A stretch of 64,000 bases of DNA from Cordilura impudica (GCA_963682025.1 OY821518.1:305635429-305699428), one strand, 5' to 3'. Counted from the stretch's first letter, positions 1 through 10,677 are shown. The notes: generated by a model from the sequence alone, not told the origin. Program-made: numbers and translations.

Positions 1-15
1 TCCTTTCTTCTTTGG
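1..15 (-). other. Probable polypurine tract of the Gypsy element
   Basis: Read on the minus strand the first bases are CCAAAGAAGAAAGGA, a purine run 3' of pol, the expected place for second-strand priming directly before the 3' LTR. The prediction is that the sequence just left of the window begins the 3' LTR (TGTAATGGC on the minus strand). Confidence 0.55.
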
Positions 16-363
16 TCCATTGAAGTCTTCAAAAATTCGTTTCGGGTATCTATGGGGTTGGGGTGTGATGTATTGTAGTGTGGATGATCGGATGCGGTTA
101 GTGTTAATGAATGATCTGTAGAAGATAGATGAGAGTGTACATGTAGTGTGTGGAACGGCGGAAGGATTCAGACTATTAATGACAGTATATAGATGTTAAT
201 GAATGATTGGTGGAAAATAAATGAGGATGAGTATGGGGTATGGTGGAGGTGTGTATGTGAATGAGTGGTAATGATTGATCTGAGGTAAATGAAGATGTGT
301 ATGTGGTGCGTGGCATGACTGAAATATCTAGAGCTTTGATGACGTATATGTAAAGGAGCGGCA

Positions 364-3300
364 TTAGGCGTTACATGTTATATCCCCGCATGTCTGTGGT
401 GAGTCCGCGAAGAAGGGTTTAATTTCGCTTAAATGTGCGGTCCTTATGTCGTTGGCCTCTTGGCCTCTGAGCTGGACTATTACTGGTGACGGAAAATTCA
501 CTACTTCATAGGGGCCGGCAAACTTTGGGGCTAGCTTGGCGGCAAAATTTTCCGTTGCTTTTGATAATGGATGCTGGCGAACCAGGACCAAGTCACCTAT
601 CTTTGGGGTCCAAGGTCGCCGGCGTAGGTTATAATGCCTCCGCTGATCCTGGGCGGACCTACCGAGTTGATGTCGAACAATTTTGAATATCTCGACTAGT
701 TCATTCGCTTTCTCCTCGGGGTTTCGTCGTTGGGCACCCGTACCGGTTACCATCTCATCATACAAGGCCTTGGGTAGTCGCGGTTCTCTTCCCTGTACCA
801 GATATGCTGGACTGTATCCCGTCGACTCCGAGCGGCTCGTATTAATAGCTAATGTGATTTCCGGCAATTGATCATCCCACTGAGTATGGTTGTTTCGGAC
901 CAATTGAGCGATCATGGTCTTCACCGTGCGATTTGCTCTCTCCGTGGGGTTTTCCTGTGGGCAGTAAGGTGCTGTGAACTGTTGCCGGACGCCAATTTCC
1001 TGGAGGTACTTCTGTAGTTCGCGGCTGATGAATTGGCTGCCATTATCCGTGATCAAAACCTTCGGGGTACCAAACCTAGCCAGAATTCTTTCCCGGAAGG
1101 CTTTAACGACGCCTTGGGCCGTAGCCTTGCGGAGTGGTACGAGTTCGACCCATTTGGAGAACCGATCAAAGAAGACCAGGAGCATGTTGTTGCCATGTTT
1201 GGTTCGAGGTAGTGGTCCAACGAAATCCGTGCAAACTGTGGCCCACGGTTCCTCGGGAATTGTTATTAACATTTCGCCAGCTGGTGCCGCTTGACTTGGC
1301 TTGTATCTTTGGCAGGACTCGCAACTCCGGACAAATCGAGCCACATCCCGAAACATTCCTGGCCAGTAGTACCGGTCACTTACCCGATGGATAGTCTTTC
1401 GTACACCTAAGTGTCCAGCGGCAGGTTGGCTGTGGTTCTCCTGGAGCACTCGTTGCCGCAACGGGGTGGCGACACACAACTTCCAAGGGGTGCTATCGTC
1501 GTCGTTGGGATGTGTGGGTATATGCCGGAATAGTTGGTTACCCACGATCGAATAGTCTGAGTACTTTTCGGGTTGTCGCTGAACCTCTTCTCTCTTGCGT
1601 CGGAGCCAATTACAATCCGCGGGGCTGCTGTTGGGTTCGTCCACAACTCGTTGTAGCATCTCTACTGGCTGTCGGGACAAAGCATCTGCGACTACGTTAT
1701 TCTTGCCTTTGCGATACTGGACAGTGAAATTGAATTGTTGTAACTCCAGAGCCCATCGCGCCAACCGTCCCGTGGGGTTGTCGATAGAATTTAGCCATTT
1801 TAACGACAGATGATCGGTGATGACATGAAAGCGGTACCCCTCTAGATACGGCCTCATCTTCCTGATTTCCCAGATTATGGCGAGACACTCTTTCTCGGTG
1901 GCGGTGTAATTCCGTTCTGCACTATTAAGGCTCCGACTAGCATATGCAATAACACGTTCCCTTTCTTCCAGATCCTGTGTCAAAACGGCCCCTAGCCCGT
2001 AGTCGCTAGCATCTGTCTGTAGTTTGAAGGTTTGGGAAAAATCCGGACAGGCCAATACGGGTGCTTCGGTCAGCTTCGCCTTTAAAAGCTCGAATGCTGT
2101 CTGTTGTTCCTCTGTCCACCTCCAATGCTTGCCCTTCTTAAGAAGTGTAGTGAGGGGTTGTGCAATAGCAGCGAAATCGGGGACAAAGCGTCGGTACCAG
2201 GAGGCTACCCCCAAGAATCTTCTGGTTTCTCGTATATTTTTCGGTGCCGACATCTCTCTGATAGCAGCAACCTTGTCGGGATCGGTCTGTATGCCTGCTC
2301 CACTGACCACATGGCCGAGGTATTTCGTCTCTCTCTTAAAGAATTCGCACTTGTCGGGGTTAATCTTAAGGTTGGCGGCACGGAGGCGTCGAAATACCTC
2401 TCTCAAGTTGGCCAGATGGTCGTCTAGTGTTTTCCCCGTGACAATGATGTCATCTAAGTAGGCGAATGCGAATGGTTCTAGGTCTGGTCCGATGACACTG
2501 TCGAGTGCTCTCTGGAACGTAGCCGGTGCGGAGTGTAGTCCGAATGGCATCACCCGCCATTGGTATAACCCCCGGCCAGCGACGGTGAAAGCGGTGTATT
2601 TCTTGCTGTCTTCCTCCAAAGGGATTTGCCAGTATCCATCCTTCAAGTCGAGACTGCTGACGTATCGGGCATCCCTCAACCGATCCAAGATGGTCGCGAT
2701 TCGTGGGAGTGGGTATGCGTCGGGATCAGATTTGCTGTTGAGGTGGCGGAAATCGATACACAATCTCCAGGTACCATTTTTCTTTGGTGCTAGCGTGATA
2801 GGGGAGCTGTACGCGCTTCTAGATGGTTCGATGCACCCATTCGCCAGTAGTTCGTTCACCTTGGTGTCGATTATAGCCTGCATGGCTGGATTGCGTGGAG
2901 CGTACCTAATCTTAAAGGGGCGATCATCTGTCATTACGATTCGGTGTCGTGCTGCGGTGGATAACCCATGCAACTCCCGGAACTTTTGTAGCTCCTTTTC
3001 TATGAAAGTTAGTATTTTCTTTTGGTCCTCTGGACTATGTTCACTTACCGGTAAATGTCCGTTGGCGGTCTCTGTTGCTTCACCTAGGTTTGGCCCCTCG
3101 TCTCGGGATGGAACCTTCTCGGGGACAGCTGAGCTTACCGGGGTGGGCGGTGACGTCAGGTGACGGTTTATCTCGCCGCCTTCCGGCGAAGAATTGGCTT
3201 GAGAAGTTCGTTGAAACTTGCAGGTGAGTCCGGCGCATATAACTTTGGTCGCGCACTTCTCCAAGAAATCCAATCCGAGGATGAGGTCTTCCGTGGTATC

Positions 3301-3858
3301 GCGCATGACTAAGACCTCGGTGTTTATACGTCGGTGTCCCAGGGTGATGTCGAGATCGAGCGCATGGTTGATCCGTTTTCGGGATCCGTCGGCTAGGGTC
3401 ACCTCCGATTCGTATGGTCGTAAGTTGGCGGCATTTGGTAGAGTGTTGGCCACGCCTTGGCTGATGAAACATCTGGTGGCCCCTGTATCGATGGTGGCAC
3501 CAATCACCCGGGTCCCTATCCGGACGTTGGCCACCAGCTTAGTAGACATATATTTGAGGGACGTTCTTAATTTTGAGGGTAGTCGTTCTGCGGACCCGTA
3601 CCCCCTCGTTCGATACGGCCCCGGCGATCGTTTCCCGGTTGTCGGCAACACTGGATGGTTCGCACGTCTAGTGTACCGCATTCCCAACAAAATATGACCC
3701 GTGGGTTTTTGCACCGTGTGGAGAAGTGGCCCGCTTGGCCGCAATTGCGGCAGGCATTCTGGGGGTTGGTGATATTCTCCCGTCGACCCTGGATGTTTTC
3801 CTCTGGGGTTATTAGTCGGTGTTGTTCCCGGGGATGTTGAGGTGTTGGGGAGATACAT
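364..3858 (-). CDS. pol: Gypsy Pol polyprotein (protease, RT, RNase H, integrase)
   Basis: Open frame of 1,164 codons encoding the enzymes for reverse transcription and integration. In order: an aspartic protease with DTGAT near residues 124-128; reverse transcriptase with the YLDD catalytic box near 467-470; RNase H with TDAS near 615; an integrase zinc finger with H809, H816, C846 and C849; and the integrase core with D878, D938 and a glutamate near 973. The first roughly 95 codons overlap gag in another frame and are probably not translated as drawn; Pol is most likely made by -1 frameshifting from gag. The reading frame ends in TAA at 366-364 and no env follows. No stop or frameshift was seen in the enzyme domains. 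Confidence 0.92.
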   Translation of the reverse strand: MYLPNTSTSPGTTPTNNPRGKHPGSTGEYHQPPECLPQLRPSGPLLHTVQKPTGHILLGMRYTRRANHPVLPTTGKRSPGPYRTRGYGSAERLPSKLRTSLKYMSTKLVANVRIGTRVIGATIDTGATRCFISQGVANTLPNAANLRPYESEVTLADGSRKRINHALDLDITLGHRRINTEVLVMRDTTEDLILGLDFLEKCATKVICAGLTCKFQRTSQANSSPEGGEINRHLTSPPTPVSSAVPEKVPSRDEGPNLGEATETANGHLPVSEHSPEDQKKILTFIEKELQKFRELHGLSTAARHRIVMTDDRPFKIRYAPRNPAMQAIIDTKVNELLANGCIEPSRSAYSSPITLAPKKNGTWRLCIDFRHLNSKSDPDAYPLPRIATILDRLRDARYVSSLDLKDGYWQIPLEEDSKKYTAFTVAGRGLYQWRVMPFGLHSAPATFQRALDSVIGPDLEPFAFAYLDDIIVTGKTLDDHLANLREVFRRLRAANLKINPDKCEFFKRETKYLGHVVSGAGIQTDPDKVAAIREMSAPKNIRETRRFLGVASWYRRFVPDFAAIAQPLTTLLKKGKHWRWTEEQQTAFELLKAKLTEAPVLACPDFSQTFKLQTDASDYGLGAVLTQDLEERERVIAYASRSLNSAERNYTATEKECLAIIWEIRKMRPYLEGYRFHVITDHLSLKWLNSIDNPTGRLARWALELQQFNFTVQYRKGKNNVVADALSRQPVEMLQRVVDEPNSSPADCNWLRRKREEVQRQPEKYSDYSIVGNQLFRHIPTHPNDDDSTPWKLCVATPLRQRVLQENHSQPAAGHLGVRKTIHRVSDRYYWPGMFRDVARFVRSCESCQRYKPSQAAPAGEMLITIPEEPWATVCTDFVGPLPRTKHGNNMLLVFFDRFSKWVELVPLRKATAQGVVKAFRERILARFGTPKVLITDNGSQFISRELQKYLQEIGVRQQFTAPYCPQENPTERANRTVKTMIAQLVRNNHTQWDDQLPEITLAINTSRSESTGYSPAYLVQGREPRLPKALYDEMVTGTGAQRRNPEEKANELVEIFKIVRHQLGRSAQDQRRHYNLRRRPWTPKIGDLVLVRQHPLSKATENFAAKLAPKFAGPYEVVNFPSPVIVQLRGQEANDIRTAHLSEIKPFFADSPQTCGDITCNA

Positions 3859-4703
3859 TCAAGATCCGCCGCCATTTCTAAGAGCTCGTCCAAGTTGTTG
3901 AAATCCTTACGTCGGATGTACCAAAGATATTCGGGAAGCGCGTTCCGGAATATTCGTTCCAGCTTTTCTCTTTCTGAGTAGCCAGTGTGCCTCATCAAAT
4001 TTTGCATATCGAGCGTATAATGCCCGAAAGGTTCACGAGGTCGCTGGTGCCGTTTCCTGACCTCATCTTCCAGCCGTTCGAAATACCGCGGGGGTAAAAA
4101 GAACCTGAGGAAGTCCTTTTTGAACCGTTCCCACTCTTGCCACTGTCGGTTGTTGTTCCGAAACCAGATTAATGCCCTGCCTGTAAGGACTTCGGGCATC
4201 ATGTTTGGTAGAAGGTCGAGGTCGACAGCGTACATCTTTGCGAGTTCCTCGATCCTTTCTGTGAATTCCAAAGGCGCACCTTCCCCATTAAATTTAACTC
4301 CCCATTTTCTGACCTGATCCGCAGCTGCTTTAAGGTCGGGGGTGTCCCGCGGCGCGGTTGACGGACTGGGGTTGACGTTGTGTCCCAAAGTGTCCTCCGG
4401 TGGGGTAAGTTGGGGCTCGGTGGGTATACTGACCGGCTGCATTGTCCTTGGGGTAACAGGCCTGCCCTCGGCGCCGGTAGCGGATGATTCGTGCTTGGTT
4501 TGTAGCTGTAAGAGTCTCTGTACTATCTCCGGTTTATTTTCTCCGCCAATAAATTGACTCAATCGTTTCCGCAGTTCCTCCACGTTGCCAGCGCTTGTAA
4601 GGCCAAACTCGTTGAGGTATGCCGTCAGCTCCTCCTTCCGTAAGGAGTACACCCAGGATGAACGCAACATGATTCGTTCTGATGAGGATGGTGCCTTCTG
4701 CAC
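3567..4703 (-). CDS. gag: Gypsy Gag protein with CCHC zinc knuckle
   Basis: A 378-residue frame starting 56 bases after the primer-binding site. The N-terminal 300 residues have a retrotransposon Gag character (the segment around RPREPFGHYTLDMQNLMRH is typical). A CCHC knuckle, CRNCGQAGHFSTRC, lies at about residues 318-331 and would bind element RNA. A second, incomplete cysteine cluster follows. The frame overlaps the annotated pol frame by about 290 bases and is offset as expected for a -1 shift. Its last codons, before the TAA at 3569-3567, run through an A-rich stretch (CCTCAAAATTAA) that is a reasonable shift site. Gag would form the intracellular particle. Confidence 0.88.
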   Translation of the reverse strand: MQKAPSSSERIMLRSSWVYSLRKEELTAYLNEFGLTSAGNVEELRKRLSQFIGGENKPEIVQRLLQLQTKHESSATGAEGRPVTPRTMQPVSIPTEPQLTPPEDTLGHNVNPSPSTAPRDTPDLKAAADQVRKWGVKFNGEGAPLEFTERIEELAKMYAVDLDLLPNMMPEVLTGRALIWFRNNNRQWQEWERFKKDFLRFFLPPRYFERLEDEVRKRHQRPREPFGHYTLDMQNLMRHTGYSEREKLERIFRNALPEYLWYIRRKDFNNLDELLEMAADLECISPTPQHPREQHRLITPEENIQGRRENITNPQNACRNCGQAGHFSTRCKNPRVIFCWECGTLDVRTIQCCRQPGNDRRGRIERGGTGPQNDYPQN

Positions 4704-4759
4704 CAGACCTGTAAAACCTTTCTCTCCTGTTTATGGATCGTATGAAGCATTAACTCTCG

Positions 4760-4777
4760 GTCCCTGCTCGGGCGCCA
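4760..4777 (-). other. Primer-binding site for tRNA-Lys (UUU type)
   Basis: On the minus strand the 18 bases TGGCGCCCGAGCAGGGAC lie one base after the LTR end. They match the complement of the 3' end of tRNA-Lys(UUU), as I recall it, at 17 of 18 positions. This fixes both the element orientation and the LTR boundary. Confidence 0.85.
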
Positions 4778-4898
4778 CTGTAACGACGAGTTTCCTCCGG
4801 TTGCTGGGGTAAGCTCGCGGGGTAGGGATCGTCACAGAAATTTGTTTCTGCCAGTGACCGAGAGTAAAAGGCGGTTTCTAAATGTTTTAAAATTAAGT

Positions 4899-4904
4899 TT
4901 TATT
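4899..4904 (-). terminator. Possible LTR polyadenylation signal
   Basis: AATAAA on the minus strand, about 120 bases before the sense 3' end of the LTR. If used in the 3' LTR it places the R/U5 boundary near 4880 and makes R about 2 kb long. Confidence 0.45.
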
Positions 4905-4944
4905 TTTGGCTTACTCTAATGAATAATATAATATTTTGGAACTA

Positions 4945-6412
4945 ACGACCGGGGACGGCGTGTTGCTCCTGTGTGTTGATGTCAACGGCCGACGGTGGCA
5001 CACTGAGCTTGCCGTCGAGGTTAGCGACCTGGGACGGCACGCTACTACTGCGGTTGACTAGCGACCGGGGACGGCACGCTGATCCTGCCGTTGACTGGTG
5101 ACCGCGGCGGCGCGTTATAACTGTGGTCGACGCTTACCTGTTGTTGATGCCGGCGACCGGGGACGGCACGCTGATCTTCTTGTTCTTGTCAGCGACCGGG
5201 GGCGGCACGCTGATCCCGCTGCTGATGACTAGTGATCGGGGACGGCACGCTAGTCCTGTTGTTGACGTCAGCGACCGGGGACGGCACGCTGATCCTGTTA
5301 TTGATGTCAGCGACCGGGGACGGCACGCTGATCCTGTTGTTGATGTCAGTGACCGGGGACGGCACACTGATTCTGCTGTTGGTGGTAGCGACCGGGGACG
5401 GCACGCTGGTCCTGCTGCTGACTAGTGACCGGGGACGGCACGCTAGTCCTGTCGTTGATGTCAGCGACCGGGGACGGCACGCTGATCCTGCTGTTGATGT
5501 TAGCGACCGGGGGTGGCACGCTGATTCTGCTGTTGGTGGTAGCGACCGGGGACGGCACGCTGGTCCTGCTGCTGACTAGTGACCGGGGACGGCACGCTAG
5601 TCCTGTCGTTGATGTCAGCGACCGGGGACGGCACGCTGATCCTGCTGTTGATGTTAGCGACCGGGGGCGGCACGCTGATTCTGCTGTTGGTGGTAGCGAC
5701 CGGGGACGGCACGCTGGTCCTGCTGCTGACTAGTGACCGGGGACGGCACGCTAGTCCTGTCGTTGATGTCAGCGACCGGGGACGGCACGCTGGTCCTGCT
5801 GCTGACTAGTGACCGGGGACGGCACGCTAGTCCTGTCGTTGATGTCAGCGACCGGGGACGGCACGCTGATCCTGCTGTTGCTGTTAGCGACCGGGGACGG
5901 CACGCTAATCCTGTCGTTGACGTTAGCGACCGGGGACGGCACGCTGTGATCCTGCTGTTGATGTTAGCGACCGGGGACGGCACGCTGGTCCTGCTGCTGA
6001 CTAGTGACCGGGGATGGCACGCTAGTCCTGTCGTCGATGTCAGCGACCGGGGACGGCACGCTGATCCTGCTGTTGATGTTAGCGACCGGGGACGGCACGC
6101 TAATCCTGTCGTTGATGTTAGCGACCGGGGACGGCACGCTAATCCTGTCGTTGATGTTAGCGACCGGGGACGGCACGCTGTTCCTGCTGCTGACTAGTGA
6201 CCGGGGACGGCACGCTGGTCCTGCTGCTGACTAGTGACCGGGGATGGCACGCTAGTCCTATCGTCGATGTCAGCGACCGGGGACGGCACGCTGATCCTGC
6301 TGTTGATGTTAGCGACCGGGGACGGCACGCTAATCCTGTCGTTGATGTTAGCGACCGGGGACGGCACGCTAATCCTGTCGTTGATGTTAGCGACCGGGGA
6401 CGGCACGCTGAT
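4945..6412. repeat. 39-bp GC-rich minisatellite with 154-bp higher-order units
   Basis: About 37 copies of a 39-bp unit built on GCGACCGGGGACGGCACGCT, inside the LTR. From about 5404 the copies form a higher-order pattern of 39+39+39+37 bp (154 bp), so blocks recur at 154-bp offsets, with one shortened block. Unit lengths divisible by three leave long open frames in several phases; these are a by-product of the repeat and not genes. Confidence 0.9.
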
Positions 6413-6519
6413 GGACCTTACAGGGTATCCGCAATGACCTTTCAGGATATCTGTCAGGATGTCCGGATATCTCCCAGGACCTCCAAGTATATTAGCCGGG
6501 CCTAGGACTCTCAAGGATG

Positions 6520-6775
6520 TTGAAGGACCTTCCGAGGACCTTCAAGGATGCGTTAAAGGACCTTCTAAGGATGTTGAAGGACCTCCCAAGGATGTTGAAG
6601 GACCTTCCAAGGATGTTGAAGGACCTTCCAAGGATGTTGAAGGACCTTCCAAGGATGTTGAAGGACCTCCCAAGGATGTTGAAGGACCTTCCAAGGATGT
6701 TGAAGGACCTTCCAAGGATGTTGAAGGACCTTCCAAGGATGTTGAAGGACCTTCCAAGGATGTTGAAGGACCTTC
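6520..6775. repeat. 21-bp tandem repeat in the LTR
   Basis: About 12 nearly identical copies of AAGGATGTTGAAGGACCTTC plus one base. The unit contains the partly palindromic AAGGACCTT. It lies downstream of the predicted transcription start, so it would be in the transcript. Confidence 0.9.
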
Positions 6776-6956
6776 CGAGGATATTAGGAAGTCCTTTAAG
6801 GATATTCGCAGGATATTTAAGGACTCACGGGTCCTTCAAAGGATATGAAAAAGGGCGTGTAAGGATACTTACCGACCTTTCTAGGACGTCTGGGGTGTTT
6901 GCGAGCACTACTCTTTAACTTTACACTTTTCACTTCACTGCACGACTGTAGCCAAC

Positions 6957-6990
6957 TGATCATGATTTTCCTGTCGTTACGCCTTATATA
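6957..6990 (-). promoter_or_regulatory. LTR promoter: TATA box and initiator
   Basis: On the minus strand TATATAA lies at 6990-6984 and an initiator match (TCAGTT, A at 6957) follows 33 bases after the first T. This is the usual spacing for a fly RNA polymerase II core promoter and predicts the element transcript start. Confidence 0.6.
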
Positions 6991-7224
6991 GTCATAGGTA
7001 CAATGGAATATTGGAAAGAGAGTAATAGCTTTCTCCCATCTGTAAATTCCCGTATACTCTCTCATAACGGGATATTAATTAATTCCAGAATTCAATAAGT
7101 CATAGTTTTAAGGGTTTTAACAAAAGTATAATTCAAAAAAATAAGGCATATTAAGTAACAAAAAATAAAGAAAATTCATTTAAATAGGTGTTGGCAGAAA
7201 CGAGGGACGACTTCTGCCATTACA

Positions 7225-7556
7225 ATATTTCATCAATACCAAATTACTACCAATCTATCAATCTTTAGCGTTGCTGCATAGTGCATAGTTAAAAGTGTAT
7301 TAAAATAGTTTTTGAATTCATTTGCTCCTATTTGAACACCAATTTGAAAATTTGTTTTGCCACTTTCCACCAATCTTTTGCATTATATGTAATGTTTAAT
7401 TTTTGCTCCATTTGTAATTGATATTCTTTCTTCATTCTCTCATATAAAAATCTATAATTATTTTCTCTTGTACGTAGTAGGTTTTGTCTTCGGTACAATT
7501 GGTTCTTTTAAATGCATTCAACATTTCAAAGGTTTTTTCTCTAGCTATTATTTTCC
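7225..7556 (-). pseudogene. Element B, linker between endonuclease and RT (fragment)
   Basis: Minus-strand translation in shifting frames gives peptides typical of the region between the endonuclease and reverse transcriptase of APE-type non-LTR elements: AREKTFEMLNAFKRTN, then YERMKKEYQLQMEQKL and DWWKVAKQ, then FKNYFNTLLT. It continues the endonuclease fragment found beyond the inserted element at 7564-10677, and is cut at 7225 by the Gypsy LTR. The RT part should lie left of the window, beyond the other Gypsy LTR. Frameshifts show it is dead. Confidence 0.65.
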
Positions 7557-7563
7557 ATTTGTT
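7557..7563 (+). repeat. Target-site duplication (left), ATTTGTT
   Basis: The same seven bases occur at 10678-10684, directly after the AAAT-rich tail of the CR1-like element. They mark its insertion into element B. Confidence 0.7.
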
Positions 7564-10500
7564 TGTTTGTTGACATTATTATAATATTTATTAATATAAC
7601 ATTTTCCAAAGACAGTACTGCAAATATGGTTAAAATATTGGCTAAACAAAAAAATGGTCTTAAAATTTGCCACATAAACGCACAGAGTCTCGCAAGGAAA
7701 ATTGACGAGTTTCGGCACATTTTTGAAAATTCTGGTGTGGATATTGTATGTGTATCTGAAACCTGGTTTGACGAATCTATCACAGATACTTTGGTATCAG
7801 TAGACGGCTACAAACTTTATAGAGCTGACAGAGCAGATGGGTACGGAGGAGTAGGCATTTATGTCAGAAGTGGATTAATTAGCAAAGTTAAACGCAGAAT
7901 TGGTAATGAAAATGATAAAGTAGAACATTTATTTTTAGAATTGTGTGCAGCTGGAGGCAAGATTCTTATTGGTAGTGTTTATAGACCAAATCGTAATATA
8001 GACCTTGGGAATTTCTATAAAATGTTGGCGGAAGATTTTATACCTTTTTATGATAATATTATATTAACTGGGGACTATAATTCAAACCTGCTGGAAAACT
8101 GTAGTATGGTCGAAAATATGAAATCTCTTGGTCTTACGCCCGTGAACACGCATATACCAACATATTTCACTACCGTTAACAACTCATTACTAGATTTATT
8201 CTTCGTCTCTGATGAAGCAAACACACTGATGTATGACCAACTATCTGCACCTGGTTTTTCTAAACACGACCTAATCTTTATAACCTATGATATTCCTTTA
8301 GAAGTTCCTAAGAAAACAATAGAATTCAGAGACTTCAAAAACACAAATTTCACTCAGTTGGAGGAAGCGTGTTGCCAAATCGATTGGAACTCGATATACT
8401 TTATGTTATCTGTAGATGATCAGCTGGCCTTCTTGGAACACCATGTCTCAGCCTTATATAATATTATTGTTCCGATCAAAGTAAAAACAATAAGCAAGCC
8501 ACAAACACCATGGTTTACAGCGGAAATTAGAAAACTTATAGAAAATCGTGATAAAGCCTTTTTCCGATGGAAGCGGTTTAAAACAAACGCACTTCATGAA
8601 CTTTATCGCACAACCAGAAAAATTGTCAATAAATAAGGAAAGCTAAGGCCACATACTATGCTGAAAAGTTTTCAACATCAATTAATGCAAAAAAAAACAT
8701 GGAAAACAATTAGAGAAATTGGGGTTGGAAAGAGGAAGGGTATAGAAGAAAATTTCATATCAAACCCTAATGAAATTAACGAGAATTTTATTAATATTCC
8801 AATGCCTCAAGCTGATCACTCATATTATGGCAACTATACCCCTAATTATGTCCCACAAACCCTTTTTTCATTTGACTGCGTTAGTCCCTTCGATGTACTT
8901 AAGAGCTGTCAATCTATAAAATCTAATGCAATAGGAATTGACGGTATTCACCCTACTTTTCTAAAAATGCTGCTTCCCTTCATTTTGCCGTATATCACGC
9001 ACATTTTTTATAAAATAATTACGGTGAGTGATTTTCCCCAACGATGGAAACAAGCTAAGATCTTACCTGTACCAAAGTCGGCAACTGAATATCGGCCCAT
9101 AGCTATATTACCATATCTGTCGAAGGCATTTGAACGGCTCCTTCATTATCAAATAACGTCCTTCATAAATGATAATAACCTGCTTACCGACCGTCAATCT
9201 GGGTATCGTGCCAAACACAGCTGTATTACTGCTTTAGCTGATGTAACAGAAGATATAAGGAGAGATATTGATGATGGCCGCGTGGTAATATTAGTGCTGT
9301 TAGACCATTCAAAAGCTTTCGATACGGTGGATCACACAGTTTTGCTACAATAGCTTAAAAACATGATGCACTTTTCACCAACTTCTGTTGCACTTATGAA
9401 GTCTAACCTAGTAAATCGTTCGCAATGCATAGAAACTAATAAAATTGCATCGACGTTCCTTCCTGTGGTAAGAGGTGTACCACAGGGTTCTATCCTTGGT
9501 CCCCTCCTTTTCTCAATTTATGCTTCTGATCTACCTAAACAGTTAATTCACTGCAATATAAGAATGTATGCTGATGACGTACAGCTATATATTAGCAGCA
9601 AGAAAGAAAAAATTGAAGATTGCAGTAGAAATTTGAATGATGACTTAGAACGTGTTTCTCGTTGGGCAGCTGAAATGGACTGAGTCTCAATCCACAAAAA
9701 ACAAAGTGTATTTTGTTGCGTAACAGATTGACAAGAATCTCAGACAATCTAAACATATATATAAATGATCAACAAATCGAAATCGTTGAACGAGCAAAAA
9801 ATTTGGGTGTTATCTTTAATAAAACATTGACTTGGTCAGACCATGTCGCTGCTGCCTGTGGTAAAACGTATTCGATGTTACGAACACTTTGGCCTACCCA
9901 ATATTGTACACCAATTAATATACGCTTGCTACTTGTAAAGACATACTTAATACCAACACTACTATATGCATGTGAAATATTTGCAAGTTGCGATACTAAA
10001 AGTAAGTCCAGGCTAAATATAACGTTTAACAATATCGCAAGATACGTTTACGGGCTCAGAAGGTTCGATCAAATTTCATCTTATTCAAAGCAAATTTTCG
10101 GTGTCAATTTTGATGACTTATTAAAAATAAGATGTCTTACTTTTTTACACAAAATAATTAGTAACCAGAGACCAGAATATCTTTATAACCGATTGCGTTT
10201 TAGTAGGCTTCGGAGAAATAACAATTTAATTCAATTTCGGCACCATACGTTTGTATCTGAATGGCAGTTTTTCATACATGCAGCACTTCTTTGGAATGGT
10301 TTACCTTCTACAATTAAAGGAATCAGCAACGGCTCAATTTTCAAAAAGAAAATTTTACAACAATACATTTAGAAAATTTTTATTTTTTTTTACAATGCAC
10401 ATATACTAACTTGCTGTTAACAAATATATATTGAAAATTTTTACTGTATACTTTTTATTTGTTTTTTAAATTCTATATGCCACTTATAAATATCTATTAT

Positions 10501-10677
10501 TTGTATATAAATCAATATTTTGTTTTTTATTATTAATATTTAATATTGTCACAGTAATGTTAAGTTGTATTGTAAATCAAACTCCAACTAACATATTTAA
10601 ACCTGTTCTGTTTTGAAGATTTCATATCTTGTCGAACAGGATACCAAATTTAAATTTAAATAAATAAATAAATAAAT
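7564..10677 (+). mobile_element. CR1/Jockey-like non-LTR retrotransposon, 5'-truncated or lacking ORF1
   Basis: Starts directly after a 7-bp duplication, carries one endonuclease-RT frame, and ends in a 3' tail of AAAT/AAATA repeats followed by the second duplication copy. No ORF1 is present. The RT box HSKAFDTVDH and the YADD box suit the CR1/Jockey assemblage; the exact clade is uncertain. It sits in the opposite orientation to its host element B. Confidence 0.85.
7626..10372 (+). pseudogene. Endonuclease-reverse transcriptase of the non-LTR element, broken
   Basis: The N-terminal part is an APE-type endonuclease (ICHINAQSL near the start, VSETWFDES, LTGDYNSN, then KHDLIFI in place of the SDH box). 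The RT follows with TEYRPIAILPYLSKAFERLL, SKAFDTVDH, VPQGSILGPLLF and the catalytic YADD, and then a C-terminal thumb region. Breaks seen: an in-frame TAA at 8634-8636, with the following 50 bases readable only in another frame (paired indels, the second in an A-run near 8690); a TAG at 9351-9353 where lysine is expected; and a one-base loss near 9677 before LSLNPQKTK. It cannot make a complete enzyme. Confidence 0.85.

Larger units (their letters stand above)
1..7224 (-). mobile_element. Ty3/Gypsy LTR retrotransposon, internal region plus 5' LTR
   Basis: A minus-strand LTR retrotransposon that runs off the left edge of the window. In sense order it shows a 5' LTR (7224 to 4779), a primer-binding site, gag, an overlapping pol and a short 3' untranslated stretch ending in a purine run at the window edge. 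No env-like frame follows pol. Both main frames are uninterrupted, so the copy looks young. The large LTR (about 2.45 kb) together with a tRNA-Lys primer site recalls the Osvaldo/Ulysses group of fly Gypsy elements; that placement is inference. It is inserted in the linker region of an older non-LTR element, whose sequence continues to 7225. The target duplication cannot be checked because the other LTR lies outside the window. Confidence 0.9.
4779..7224 (-). repeat. 5' LTR of the Gypsy element, unusually long and repeat-filled
   Basis: The boundaries are TGTAA and TTACA inverted ends (TGTAATGGC at 7224 on the minus strand, CGTTACA at 4779), with the primer site directly adjacent. A TATA box and initiator lie near the sense 5' end and a polyadenylation signal near the sense 3' end. 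U3 would therefore be about 270 bases, U5 about 100, and the R region about 2 kb. R contains two tandem-repeat blocks. The GC-rich repeats contrast strongly with the AT-rich flanks. Confidence 0.8.

Noticed and set aside
486..3697. Plus-strand open frames opposite Gypsy gag-pol
   Set aside because: Antisense shadows of the minus-strand gag-pol.
5123..6514. Overlapping open frames of 70-150 codons on both strands with repeating peptides
   Set aside because: They are by-products of 39-bp units divisible by three within the LTR; they recur in several frames and on both strands.
6459..6918. Two long plus-strand frames with KDVEGPS and LKDLPRM repeats
   Set aside because: Same cause: 21-bp tandem repeat in the LTR, open in more than one frame.
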